Origin: JAAYCI01 sp964550985
GTDB lineage: Bacteria; Bacillota; Clostridia; Oscillospirales; Ruminococcaceae
Direction of reading: 5' to 3'
DNA length: 64,000 bases
Assembly (NCBI GenBank): GCA_964550985.1
Contig: CAZKBM010000007.1
Location: 1-64,000, forward strand
Below are positions 34,723 through 43,742 of the stretch, piece after piece; the first letter of the stretch is position 1; every line of letters begins with the position of its first letter. The translations under genes and the position numbers were made by a program. The notes below the pieces were generated by a model, which was given only the letters and a program-made list of their open reading frames with translations, was not told the origin of the DNA and did not search any database.

Positions 34723-35400
34723 ATGCTGAAAGAAAATGACGTTAAGGTAAAAATATTGGGTGTAAGCGGCAGCCCGCGTAAAGGGATGACAGACTATTTA
34801 ACCGAGATGGCCCTGGAGAGTGCACGAGAAATTCCTGGCGTTGAAACGGAGTTTTTGCCTTTGCACACCAAGGATATCAAACACTGTATACAGTGTGAGC
34901 AATGCCTGAAATTGACACCCGGCAAAAAATACGAGCATTACTGCAAACCCTTCCATGACGACATGGATGATTTGATGCGCCTGTGGCTTGAAGCCGACGG
35001 ATACATTGTGGCGTCGCCGGTGTATGACATGAACGTGACCCCCATGCTGAATATCTTTTTCAACCGCTTCCGCCCTTTGTGGCGGGTATTCAAGGGCATT
35101 CACATGAACAAGGTGGGCGGCTCCATTGCACTGGGGGGCACCCGGCACGGCGGGCAGGAAACCACCGTCGCCATGATAAACAACTTCTTTTTGGTAAACG
35201 AAATTTTGCCAACCGGCGGGCCGGCCGGCAACTACTGTGGCGCCTGCGTGTGGACGCAGGACAAATTGCCCAAAGATTTTGACGACACCATTGGCGTAGA
35301 GCGGGTAAAAGGCGTAGGGCGCAGGGTGGCCGAAGTGGCCAAAATTTTAAAAGCCGGACGCGAAGTGGTGGGCGATATGCGCCCTGAGTGGGAGATTTAG
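34723..35400 (+). CDS. Iron-sulfur flavoprotein, flavodoxin-like, copy 3
   Basis: A 225-residue third paralogue with FMN loop VSGSPRKGMTD near residue 14. Its cysteine motif differs: Cys 55, 58, 61 and 74 (C-x2-C-x2-C-x12-C). Gly-rich GGTRHGGQET marks the flavin-binding C-terminal part. The different spacing suggests a different cluster environment or partner. A GGAAAGGTAGG region precedes the ATG. Confidence 0.85.
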   Translation: MLKENDVKVKILGVSGSPRKGMTDYLTEMALESAREIPGVETEFLPLHTKDIKHCIQCEQCLKLTPGKKYEHYCKPFHDDMDDLMRLWLEADGYIVASPVYDMNVTPMLNIFFNRFRPLWRVFKGIHMNKVGGSIALGGTRHGGQETTVAMINNFFLVNEILPTGGPAGNYCGACVWTQDKLPKDFDDTIGVERVKGVGRRVAEVAKILKAGREVVGDMRPEWEI

Positions 35401-35451
35401 GAACTTATACAGGTAAGCGGGTCCTTTGGTTTGGCGTGGCAGGTTCTATAT

Positions 35452-35506
35452 CAAAAACCGTTTTTGGTTTTCCCCAATTTGGCAATTATAGATGTGAAAA
35501 ACATCT
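35452..35506 (+). promoter_or_regulatory. Palindromes and possible promoter before the BMP transporter genes
   Basis: Two dyads: CAAAAACCGTTTTTG (35452-35466), a perfect odd palindrome, and AGATGT-N5-ACATCT (35490-35506). TTGGTT (35464-35469), 17 nt and TATAGA (35487-35492) could be an internal promoter between and overlapping them. This would allow separate control of the importer. Confidence 0.45.
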
Positions 35507-35600
35507 GTAATAAAAAGCAAAGTGGCACCATGTATGAATGTTTGAGTATTTTGGCCCCAATTACGCAGGAAGCATGAAGGCAATCAAGGAGGTAAAGAAA

Positions 35601-36680
35601 ATGAAAAAGATTTTGGTAATGATGCTTGCCCTGGTTATGCTTGTAAGTCTTGCGTCGTGTGGAGGTGGCGCCTCATCTGCCTCATCCTCAGCCGCTGCAA
35701 AAGCCTCTACTTCCGCAGCGACACCGGCCTCTGAATCAAAAGCGGCCGGAAGTTCCTCCTCAGCCGGGGATATGCTGCCCATTAAAGCGGTGTTTCTTCT
35801 GCCCGGCCTGATTAACGACTACGGCTGGAACGCCGGAGCCTATGCCGCTTCCAACTATTTGAATGACAAGGTGGAGGGTGTCGAATCTGACTATTTGGAG
35901 AGTGTAACCAGCGCCAATATTGAGGCAACCATTCGCGACTATGCCGACCAAGGGTACAACTTAATTGTGGCTTGGAGTTTTGAGTTTATGGATGCCGTTT
36001 TCAAGGTGGCGGGCGATTACCCAGAAGTCTATTTTGTTTTGCAGGGTGGCCAGCCGGATATGCCCAATGTGGCGGCCATTAGTAACCCTTACCACGAAAG
36101 TTCCTTCCTCTGCGGTGTTTTGGCAGCCAGAATGAGCAAAACCGGCACTATTGGCTATATTGGTGGTATGGAAAACCCACAGATGGTGAATGCGCTGGAA
36201 GGTTATAAGCAGGGCGCTGAATATGCAGACGCCAATACCAAAGTGGTACATTCCTTTGCAGGCTCCTGGAGTGATACCGAACTTGGCTACCAAACTGCCC
36301 TTGCACAGTTTGAACAAGGGGTAGACGTGATGATGGGACGTGGTGATGGCCTTGCCTTGGGTGTACAGCAGGCCTGCATTGAAAAAGAAAAATACCTGTT
36401 TGGAGATGTAACCGACCAAAACGACCTTGCGCCAGACTTACTGCTAACCAGTACCGTGCTAAACATAGGGCGTGCCATTGAACTGATTATTGGGGAAATT
36501 CGTGGAGGCACTTTTGCCGACACACCTGTATTTTCGTACGGTATGGCCGATGGCGTTGTAGACATCAGTGATTTCCACGGCTTAGTACCGGATGATATTG
36601 CGAAGGAAATTAACGATTTGAAAGCAAAAATTATTAGCGGAGATCTGGTGGTAGAAGAGCGGACGGAAATTACAACCTGA
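35601..36680 (+). CDS. BMP-family substrate-binding lipoprotein
   Basis: A 359-residue lipoprotein with signal peptide and lipobox ending at Cys 20 (MLVSLASC), a Ser/Ala-rich linker, then a basic membrane protein (PnrA-like) binding domain. Typical BMP segments include GLINDYGWNAGAY and GTIGYIGGMENPQM. Characterised relatives bind purine or pyrimidine nucleosides, supporting a nucleoside-like or purine substrate. The ATG at 35601 follows AAGGAGGTAAAGAA; the longer frame from 35538 is rejected. Works with the next three genes. Confidence 0.92.
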   Translation: MKKILVMMLALVMLVSLASCGGGASSASSSAAAKASTSAATPASESKAAGSSSSAGDMLPIKAVFLLPGLINDYGWNAGAYAASNYLNDKVEGVESDYLESVTSANIEATIRDYADQGYNLIVAWSFEFMDAVFKVAGDYPEVYFVLQGGQPDMPNVAAISNPYHESSFLCGVLAARMSKTGTIGYIGGMENPQMVNALEGYKQGAEYADANTKVVHSFAGSWSDTELGYQTALAQFEQGVDVMMGRGDGLALGVQQACIEKEKYLFGDVTDQNDLAPDLLLTSTVLNIGRAIELIIGEIRGGTFADTPVFSYGMADGVVDISDFHGLVPDDIAKEINDLKAKIISGDLVVEERTEITT

Positions 36681-36849
36681 TAGCAAAAGTAGGGCCATTG
36701 CTGCATAAAAAGGGTATGGGGCGCGTATGGTAGAATCTAACCCGTTCGGCTATGCGCGCCTCATATCAGCTATAGGAATGCTGTCTTACGTGTGTACTCT
36801 GCCCGGTGCAACTGGCCGGATGAAAGCAAAGGATAAGGCGGTTAAAAGA

Positions 36850-38379
36850 ATGAACCAGGATTGCATAATAAGGTTTAAAAACCTTACCAAACGCTTTGAG
36901 GATAACGTTGCCAACAATCAAATTAACCTGGAAATTCATAAGGGCCAAATTCACGCCTTGCTTGGGGAAAATGGCTCTGGCAAAAGCACACTGATGAAAA
37001 TATTATACGGTTTGTATAAATCCACCGAGGGCGAAATATATGTGCGGGGAGAAAAGGTGTGCTATAAATCCATGAATGATGCCATTGCCCGCGGTATATT
37101 TATGATACATCAGCACTTTATGCTTATTCCACAGCTTACAGTGGCCGAGAATGTCATGGCTGGTGCGGCGGGCAACAAAGCGGTGTTGGACTATAAAAAA
37201 ATGTGCCGGGAACTGCAAAGTATTTCCCAGGAGTACGGGCTGATGGTTAACCCCGACGCCTTTATTTGGCAGCTTAGTGTGGGGGAACAACAGAGGGTAG
37301 AAATTATTAAGGCGCTGTACCGCGGCACCGAAATTATGATTTTAGACGAACCCACCAGCGTGCTAACCCCTGGCGAAATTACCGATTTATTAAAGGTGCT
37401 GCGGGTGATGGTGAACAAGGGGAAAACCATTATATTTATAACCCATAAGTTAGAGGAAGTGCTGGAGTTTGCCGATGTGTGTACCATATTGCGCGCGGGA
37501 AATAAAATTGCCACCGTGCAGGTGAAAGACACGAACAAGGTGGAGTTAAGCCGCATGATGGTGGGGCGCGATGTTATGTTTCAGCTGCAAAAAGCACCCG
37601 CCTGCCCGGGCGATAATGTTTTAGAACTAACGGGTGTTAGCGCGAAAAACGAATATGGGCGTACCGTGCTGGATGATATTTGCCTAAGGGTACGCCATGG
37701 CGAAATTATGGGTGTGGCTGGTGTGGACGGTAACGGCCAAACAGAACTGAGTGAAGTTATTACCGGTATGATGAAACCCACAGCGGGCGCTGTAAAGCTT
37801 TGCGGGGAAGATATTACCTTGACGGATGTTGCCACGCGTATTCGGCGTGGAATGAGTTATGTTCCATCGGAACGTAACGGTGTGGGGGCCATTGCCCAGT
37901 TTAATGTAGATGAAAATGTAATGCTGCGGGACTATAATGCGCCGCCTTTTGCCCTGCGGCATATTTTGCAGATGAATGAAGCCGCAAAATTGGCACAAAA
38001 ACTGGTGTGCGAATATGATGTAAAAGTGGCGCGTACAAAAGCCCCGGTAGAGCATCTTTCCGGTGGCAATTTACAAAAGGTGATTTTGGCCCGAGAGTTA
38101 AACCGTGCGCCCCAGTTTATGGTTTGTATGCAGCCAACTAGGGGCCTGGATATTGGCGCGATTGAGTATATTCATAAATGTTTGCTGCGTGCAAGGGATG
38201 AGGGAACCGGGATGCTGGTTATCTCTACCGACCTTGAGGAAGTGCTGGCGCTGAGCGACCGTGTGGCCGTAATGTTCCAGGGCCGGATTATGGGGGTTTT
38301 ACAAAATGATAAAACCTTGGTATTTGACCAATTGGCTATGATGATGGCCGGGGTAAACCCCTTTGAAGAGGGGGCCTGA
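36850..38379 (+). CDS. ABC transporter ATPase, tandem domains, nucleoside-type
   Basis: A 509-residue protein with two ABC ATPase domains, as in sugar/nucleoside importers (YufO/NupO). Domain 1 has Walker A GENGSGKST (39-47), signature LSVGEQQ and Walker B IMILDEPTS. Domain 2 is degenerate (GVDGNGQTE in place of Walker A, MVCMQPTRGLD as Walker B) but keeps signature LSGGNLQK. The ATG at 36850 follows AAGGCGG; an earlier frame from 36727 adds unrelated sequence. The next permease starts 5 nt downstream. Confidence 0.92.
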   Translation: MNQDCIIRFKNLTKRFEDNVANNQINLEIHKGQIHALLGENGSGKSTLMKILYGLYKSTEGEIYVRGEKVCYKSMNDAIARGIFMIHQHFMLIPQLTVAENVMAGAAGNKAVLDYKKMCRELQSISQEYGLMVNPDAFIWQLSVGEQQRVEIIKALYRGTEIMILDEPTSVLTPGEITDLLKVLRVMVNKGKTIIFITHKLEEVLEFADVCTILRAGNKIATVQVKDTNKVELSRMMVGRDVMFQLQKAPACPGDNVLELTGVSAKNEYGRTVLDDICLRVRHGEIMGVAGVDGNGQTELSEVITGMMKPTAGAVKLCGEDITLTDVATRIRRGMSYVPSERNGVGAIAQFNVDENVMLRDYNAPPFALRHILQMNEAAKLAQKLVCEYDVKVARTKAPVEHLSGGNLQKVILARELNRAPQFMVCMQPTRGLDIGAIEYIHKCLLRARDEGTGMLVISTDLEEVLALSDRVAVMFQGRIMGVLQNDKTLVFDQLAMMMAGVNPFEEGA

Positions 38380-38383
38380 GCGT

Positions 38384-39511
38384 ATGCCGCAAAATCATCT
38401 TACAGCTAGGCTAACAGGGCGTATGGGTAAGTTTTTGGCCTCGATATTTGTGGTGGGGCTCACCTTGGTGTTAACCGTTTTGGTATGTAACTTACTGTTA
38501 AAACTCTATGACGCAAATTTACAAGAAGCCTATGCGGCGTTCTTTCGTGGGGCGTGGGGTACGAAATACAATATTTCCGAAACCCTTTCCAAAATGTCGC
38601 CTCTATTACTGGTATCGCTGGGCTTTTTGGTGTCCATGCAGGCCGGTTGTATCAACATTGGCGGGGAAGGGCAAATGATTTTTGGCGCGCTGGGCGCCGG
38701 TTTGCTGGCACTTTTTTTGCCTAGCAATTGGTCTTTGTTTGTCACCGTTCCCTTAATGGTAATAGCTGGTATGCTGGGTGGCATTTTATGGGCCTTCCCG
38801 GCCGGGTATTTACGCACCCGCTTTGGTGTAAGCGAAGTGGTTATGGCCATTATGATGAACGAGGTGGCGGCAGGATTTTTGCAGTATTTGGTAGGGGGCC
38901 CTTTAAAGGACCCCACCGGCCAGATGCAACACTCGTGGGTATTTGGGGCAAACTGGGTATTACCGGTTTTGGTTCCGGGCACAAAGTTCCATATGGGGGT
39001 GTTGTTTTCGGTTGTTGCCACGGTTATTGTGCTGATAATGATGAAAAAAACCCCTTTGGGTTACTCCATACGTGCGGTGGGGTTAAGTGCCAAGGCGGCC
39101 AAGTATGCTGGTATGAAGGTGAACCGGGTCATGCTGGTGAGTTTTTTAATAGCAGGTGCTTTAGCCGGCCTTGCGGGCGCAAGCGAGGCAGCAGGCATTC
39201 ACTATAGGCTTATTAGCGAGGTGACAAGCGGTTTTGGGTGGACGGCGATTGTAGTGGCGCAACTCTCGAGAAAAAATATTGCCTTTACACCGATATCTGC
39301 TTTTGTGTTTGCAAGCCTGCTTTTGGGGGCCGAGGCCATACAGCGGGCTGTTGGAACACCGGCCATAATGGCAACCTTACTGCAGGGTGTGGCGGTTTTC
39401 TTCTGGATAATGAGCGAGTACGCGGTAAAACGGGTGCAAAAACATCTGATATCTAAAAAATATCGGGCAAGCATTACCGTAAGGCCTTTGCCTAAAAATG
39501 ACGGCGCGTAA
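38384..39511 (+). CDS. ABC transporter permease, nucleoside-type, subunit 1
   Basis: A 375-residue permease with about 9-10 hydrophobic segments, of the branched BPD_transp_2 family (YufP/NupP). Characteristic INIGGEGQMIFGA near residue 90 and FGVSEVVMAIMMNE. The start ATG at 38384 lies downstream of AGAGGGGG. Pairs with the following permease. Confidence 0.92.
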   Translation: MPQNHLTARLTGRMGKFLASIFVVGLTLVLTVLVCNLLLKLYDANLQEAYAAFFRGAWGTKYNISETLSKMSPLLLVSLGFLVSMQAGCINIGGEGQMIFGALGAGLLALFLPSNWSLFVTVPLMVIAGMLGGILWAFPAGYLRTRFGVSEVVMAIMMNEVAAGFLQYLVGGPLKDPTGQMQHSWVFGANWVLPVLVPGTKFHMGVLFSVVATVIVLIMMKKTPLGYSIRAVGLSAKAAKYAGMKVNRVMLVSFLIAGALAGLAGASEAAGIHYRLISEVTSGFGWTAIVVAQLSRKNIAFTPISAFVFASLLLGAEAIQRAVGTPAIMATLLQGVAVFFWIMSEYAVKRVQKHLISKKYRASITVRPLPKNDGA

Positions 39512-39528
39512 AAGGAGGGTGGGTCATT

Positions 39529-40476
39529 GTGAGTTCTTTTGTTTCAATAGAATCCATTACGGGCTTGTTATCAGGCGCACTGGCACTGGCGATACCTCTT
39601 TTGATGGCGGGCCTTGGGGAGATGTTTGTAGAGCGCAGCGGCATGCTGAACATGGGCATGGAAGGGCAAATTACCGCGGGGTGCTTTTTATCTTTTTTGG
39701 GCGCCTACTACACAGGTAGTTTGCTGGGTGGCCTTGCCATTGCGCTTATGGCGGGGGCGGTAATTGGCCTGTTTATGGGCGTGCTTACTTTAAAAATGAA
39801 TGGAAGCTCACCTATAGTGGGCATTGTATTTGGCCTATTTGCCACGGGCGCCACGGGTTTTTTTAACCGCTTTTTGTTTGCAACCTCGGTGGTACCCATA
39901 AAGGTAAAAACGTTCACCAGCATTAAAATCCCATTTTTAAGCGATATTCCCATCGTTGGTTTTTTATTCAATCAAAATATTATGGTGTACCTTGTCTTAC
40001 TGCTGGTGCCGCTAGCCTCGTTTGTTTTATTCCGCACAAATCTCGGGTTAAAAGTTCGCGCGGTGGGTGGCAACGCTCAAGCGGCAGACACCATGGGTAT
40101 TGACGCAATAAAAATACGGTACTGCATGTGGATACTTGGCGCCATGATGTGTACACTGGCTGGTGCCTACCTAACTTTGAACATAGGGATTTATACCGAT
40201 GGAATGTCGGCCAACCGGGGTTTTATTGCGCTGGCGTTAGTCACTTTTGCCAGGTGGAAACCCTCGCTAGTACTGGCGGGCTCGCTTCTGTTTGGTTTTG
40301 CAAACTCTTTGCAGCTTCGTATTCAAGCCCTAAATATCGGTATTCCCTACCAGTTTATGGTTATGCTGCCCTACTTGCTTACCATAGTGGTGCTTATCAT
40401 TGGCGCCAAATTCCGCTACGTAAACCCGGCGGTAATTGGCAAACCCTATGTGCGCGCGGGCAAAGAACTGGAATAG
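39529..40476 (+). CDS. ABC transporter permease, nucleoside-type, subunit 2
   Basis: A 315-residue permease (YufQ/NupQ-like). It carries the family motif ERSGMLNMGMEGQITAG near residue 36 and MGIDAIKIRYCMW in the coupling region. The start is GTG at 39529 behind GGAGGGTGGG. Completes the importer formed with the BMP protein, the ATPase and the first permease. Confidence 0.92.
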   Translation: MSSFVSIESITGLLSGALALAIPLLMAGLGEMFVERSGMLNMGMEGQITAGCFLSFLGAYYTGSLLGGLAIALMAGAVIGLFMGVLTLKMNGSSPIVGIVFGLFATGATGFFNRFLFATSVVPIKVKTFTSIKIPFLSDIPIVGFLFNQNIMVYLVLLLVPLASFVLFRTNLGLKVRAVGGNAQAADTMGIDAIKIRYCMWILGAMMCTLAGAYLTLNIGIYTDGMSANRGFIALALVTFARWKPSLVLAGSLLFGFANSLQLRIQALNIGIPYQFMVMLPYLLTIVVLIIGAKFRYVNPAVIGKPYVRAGKELE

Positions 40477-40517
40477 AAATGTAAAACAGTAAGTATAACG
40501 GAGAAAGGATGGTTTGT

Positions 40518-41279
40518 ATGAGTCTTTTTGAAATGAAAGGGAAAAATGCTTTGGTAATTGGCTGTGGCGGAATAGGCTCTGCCATTGCCCAGGGGCTGGC
40601 TAAAGAGGGGGTTAACCTGGTACTTTCAGATATTTCGGAAGAGAACCTGGATAAGGCCTCGAACGTTTGCAGGGCCGAAGGGGTGCAGGCGGCAACTATT
40701 GCCGTGAATATTGACACAAAAGCAAGCTGTGAGGATATTTTTGCTTTTGCCAAAACAAAGTTTCAAACCTTGGATATGCTGGTGAATTCAGCTGGTATTA
40801 GCAAGGGCGCGCCTGCTATGGATATGCCCGAAGGAGACTGGAACGATGTGATGAACCATTTTGTAAATGCGGTATTTTGGTGCTGCCAGCAGGCCGCCCG
40901 GTGGATGGCGCAAACCGGAGGCGGGAAAATTCTCAATATTGCCTCCATGTCCGGCGTGGTTTGCACCGGCACAACCGGTTCACCTTATGCGGCGGCAAAA
41001 GCCGCCGTTATCCACATGAGTAAATACCTGGCGTATGAATGGATTAAAAACGGCATCAATGTAAATGCGTTAAGCCCAGGCAATGTGGATACCGCCCTCA
41101 CTGTTCCGTTTTTAAAGGCCGACCCCGCCATTTTAGAGGCGGTGGAGGCGCAAACCCCCATAGGGCGCATTGCCCAGCCGGAAGATATGGTGGGCCCTGC
41201 CCTGTTTTTGCTATCCCCCGCATCCAACTATGTTGTGGGGCATAATTTGCTGGTAGATGGCGGTTATACGCTGTGTTAA
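40518..41279 (+). CDS. Short-chain dehydrogenase/reductase
   Basis: A 253-residue classical SDR. The NAD(P)-binding motif is GCGGIGSAIA near residue 16, the NSAG motif follows at about 87, and the catalytic YxxxK is YAAAK with a preceding Ser. An Asp at the end of beta-2 (VLSDIS) favours NAD over NADP. An ATG at 40509 directly after GGAGAAAGG is an alternative start. Substrate unknown; a hydroxy acid or sugar-derived alcohol is possible. Confidence 0.9.
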   Translation: MSLFEMKGKNALVIGCGGIGSAIAQGLAKEGVNLVLSDISEENLDKASNVCRAEGVQAATIAVNIDTKASCEDIFAFAKTKFQTLDMLVNSAGISKGAPAMDMPEGDWNDVMNHFVNAVFWCCQQAARWMAQTGGGKILNIASMSGVVCTGTTGSPYAAAKAAVIHMSKYLAYEWIKNGINVNALSPGNVDTALTVPFLKADPAILEAVEAQTPIGRIAQPEDMVGPALFLLSPASNYVVGHNLLVDGGYTLC

Positions 41280-41323
41280 AAGGGCCCAACATAATTTGAA
41301 AATAAAGGTGGGAAGGTTTTGCC

Positions 41324-42157
41324 ATGAAACTCGGTGTTTTCAATTCGATGTTCAAAAAATACAGCGCAGCTGAAACCGCGCAAAAAATGCGAAAGCTGGG
41401 GTTTACCTCGGTGCAACTGGCCCTTGGCTTTGGGGGCGAGGACCTCACTTCGGCAGAATTAGACCGAGAGAAATGTGAAGAGATAAAGGCGGCTTTTGCA
41501 GAAAACGGCATTGAAATTTCTGCACTGTGCGGGTACACCAGCTTGGCTACGCCTCATTTGGAGGAGCGAGAAGCGGGGATACTGGAGTTAAAAGCCCTAA
41601 TTGAGTGTTGCCCGGCCCTGGGCTGCCAATATATAGTTACCGAGGCCGGTAGTGCAAACCCCCAGCACAACTGGACCTACCACCCGGATAACGAAAAGCC
41701 GGAACTTTGGGCGGAACTGACCCAAACCCTAAAAGATCTTTGCACCTATGCACAGGGGTATGGGGTAAGCATTTGTATAGAACCGCACTTTGGGCAGATG
41801 GCCCGCAGCCCCAAAACGCTTAAAAAAATGCTGGACGGGGTAATGGCCCCAAACTTAAAACTTGCCTGCGACCCTGCCAACTTGATTACCCCCGATAACG
41901 CGGCAAAGGCAGATGAAATGCTGGAGGAACTTTTTGCACTGGTTGGGTCCTCAATTGCGTTGTTGCATGTTAAAGATACTTTAATTAAAGAGGGAAAATC
42001 TGTTTTTGTGCCGGCGGGTAAAGGGGTGCTAAATTATCCGCTATATGCACAGCTTGCCAAAAAACAGGGTTACCAAGGCCCGGTGATTTTGGAATATGTA
42101 AATGAAGCCGGGCTACCGGAGGCAATGGCTACAGTAAAAGAGGCGTTTGGCATATAG
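41324..42157 (+). CDS. Sugar phosphate isomerase/epimerase-like TIM barrel
   Basis: A 277-residue AP endonuclease 2/xylose isomerase-fold protein. Metal ligands are suggested by Glu in IVTEAG (near residue 107), Glu-Pro-His in CIEPHFGQ (near 151), Asp in LACDPANL, His in LLHVKD and Glu in ILEYVN. Family members isomerise or epimerise keto sugars, including hydroxypyruvate. The substrate is not assigned. GGTGGGAAGG precedes the ATG. Confidence 0.87.
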   Translation: MKLGVFNSMFKKYSAAETAQKMRKLGFTSVQLALGFGGEDLTSAELDREKCEEIKAAFAENGIEISALCGYTSLATPHLEEREAGILELKALIECCPALGCQYIVTEAGSANPQHNWTYHPDNEKPELWAELTQTLKDLCTYAQGYGVSICIEPHFGQMARSPKTLKKMLDGVMAPNLKLACDPANLITPDNAAKADEMLEELFALVGSSIALLHVKDTLIKEGKSVFVPAGKGVLNYPLYAQLAKKQGYQGPVILEYVNEAGLPEAMATVKEAFGI

Positions 42158-42187
42158 GGCTACCGCCTGCTAAGGGGGAAAGCGTCT

Positions 42188-42838
42188 GTGGGCAAGGCAG
42201 GGAAGAAAAAGAAAATGGTAGGGCTGGCCATTTTAGCAGTGGTGGTTTTGGCTATGGGCCTTGGAACCGCTTATATTGTGCCGCGCTCTTTCCCGCCCGA
42301 CGAAGTACATATTTTGTATAACAACAGCGGCATAAAAATGCCGCTTGTGTACAAAGATGTAACTGAATTACACACCTATACGGTTAAGGGAAAGCTGTAT
42401 CAAGTGGCGGTGTATCTGCCGGGCAGGGTAAAGCCCGTGGTATTCATCCAGTCGGAATTGCTATCCTACCAAAAGCCCTTGCAACCGGCCTACCCGGTAA
42501 AAGATTTAAAAGAGGCTACCTACCACACCTATGACCCCTATCTGCAGGGCTGGAAGTATGAACAGAACAAGTTGTTTATTGCCCAGCAGTATGAGACCTG
42601 GATGGGGCGGCCGGTTGCGGAGAAAGAACTTTATGCCGATATGGATATTTTAATGCAAAAAGTACAGCGTGTAGATTATGAATGGCGGGTGCAAAACCGC
42701 CCTGAGGCCATTTACTATGCAATACAGCAGCAACGTGGTAGCCCCCTTTCGATTGCGGAAAAAGCAAAGGTAGACGCAGAACTGGGAAAAGGTGAGACGC
42801 GTGAGGATATTTTGGCCCAAACGCAGTGGGCGGCGTAA
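42188..42838 (+). CDS. Unrecognised membrane-anchored protein
   Basis: A 216-residue protein I do not recognise. A lysine-rich start (GKAGKKKKM) precedes one hydrophobic segment at about residues 11-30. The rest is hydrophilic and Tyr-rich and would face outside, consistent with a signal anchor. There are no cysteines or obvious catalytic motifs. The start is GTG at 42188 behind AAGGGGGAAA. Gap to its neighbours is about 30 nt each side, so it is part of the block between the isomerase and an XDH iron-sulfur subunit. Confidence 0.75.
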   Translation: MGKAGKKKKMVGLAILAVVVLAMGLGTAYIVPRSFPPDEVHILYNNSGIKMPLVYKDVTELHTYTVKGKLYQVAVYLPGRVKPVVFIQSELLSYQKPLQPAYPVKDLKEATYHTYDPYLQGWKYEQNKLFIAQQYETWMGRPVAEKELYADMDILMQKVQRVDYEWRVQNRPEAIYYAIQQQRGSPLSIAEKAKVDAELGKGETREDILAQTQWAA

Positions 42839-42870
42839 TGCGGTAAATATGCATAAAAAAGAGGGCGTCT

Positions 42871-43341
42871 ATGGAACGTGAGATTGACTTTATGCTAAAC
42901 GGTAAGCGGGTAACCCTACCGGTGGAGGCCGGAGAGGTTTTGGTAGATACCCTGCGCCTGCGCCTTGGATTAACCGGTACAAAGGCCGCCTGCCGCGAGG
43001 GCGAATGTGGAAGCTGCTCGGTGATACTGAATGGAGAACTGGTGGATTCCTGCCTGGTGCTAAGCGTGCAGGCGGACGGCGGAGAAGTGCTTACCATTGA
43101 GGGCGTGCAGCGGGCGGATGGCCTTTTGCACCCACTGCAGCAGGCCTTTCTTGAGGTGGGCGCGGTGCAGTGCGGTTACTGCACCCCCGGCATGATTTTG
43201 GCCGGCAAGGCCCTGCTGGATAAAAACCCACACCCCACACGTCAAGAGATTCAGCAGGCTATCTCGGGGAATATCTGTCGCTGCACGGGTTATGTAAAAA
43301 TTGTAGACGCCATTGAGAAAGCGGCTAAACAGGGTGGGTAG
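42871..43341 (+). CDS. Molybdenum hydroxylase 2Fe-2S subunit, first set
   Basis: A 156-residue iron-sulfur subunit of the XDH/CoxS family. The plant-type cluster is bound by cysteines in CREGECGSC-x(11)-C (residues about 42-62). The second cluster is in QCGYCTPGM and ICRCTGYVKI near residues 102 and 136. It lacks a FAD gene beside it and is 10 kb from the likely partner Mo subunit at 30853; the second set (44571-48263) has its own Fe-S gene. Confidence 0.93.
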   Translation: MEREIDFMLNGKRVTLPVEAGEVLVDTLRLRLGLTGTKAACREGECGSCSVILNGELVDSCLVLSVQADGGEVLTIEGVQRADGLLHPLQQAFLEVGAVQCGYCTPGMILAGKALLDKNPHPTRQEIQQAISGNICRCTGYVKIVDAIEKAAKQGG

Positions 43342-43395
43342 AGCGGATACGACAGAAGTAGAATAAAGAGCGGATAAAATGAGAGGAAGATTGCC

Positions 43396-43707
43396 ATGAG
43401 TAAAGAAGTGCCTATTTTTATGCAGCCATTTTATGAGGCGGACCAAGAATTGTATGAACTAATGGAAAAAACCATGGGTTTTGTACACGAGGACGGCGCA
43501 TTGGAAAAAAAATATAAACATATGATATCTATGGTGGCCGATGCCCTGGTGAACCACCCAAATGGGGCGGTGGCCTGCGGGCGCGAGGCCTTGGCCGCGG
43601 GTGCCACAAAAGAGCAACTGCGCGAGGCCATGCGCATTGTATTTTCGGCTGGGGGCCTACCCATGCTGCTGGAAAATGCGGAAATATACCGGCAGTTGTT
43701 AATTTAG
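43396..43707 (+). CDS. Carboxymuconolactone decarboxylase-like protein
   Basis: A 103-residue helical protein of the CMD/AhpD superfamily, recognised by KKYKHMISMVADALVNHPN and AAGATKEQLREAMRIVF. It has one cysteine (VACGREA) and no CxxC, so an AhpD-like disulfide reductase role is unlikely. Function in this cluster is unknown. GAGGAAG precedes the ATG. Confidence 0.8.
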   Translation: MSKEVPIFMQPFYEADQELYELMEKTMGFVHEDGALEKKYKHMISMVADALVNHPNGAVACGREALAAGATKEQLREAMRIVFSAGGLPMLLENAEIYRQLLI

Positions 43708-43742
43708 GGTTTGCAGTAGCCTGGCAAATGGCCCCTTATTAC

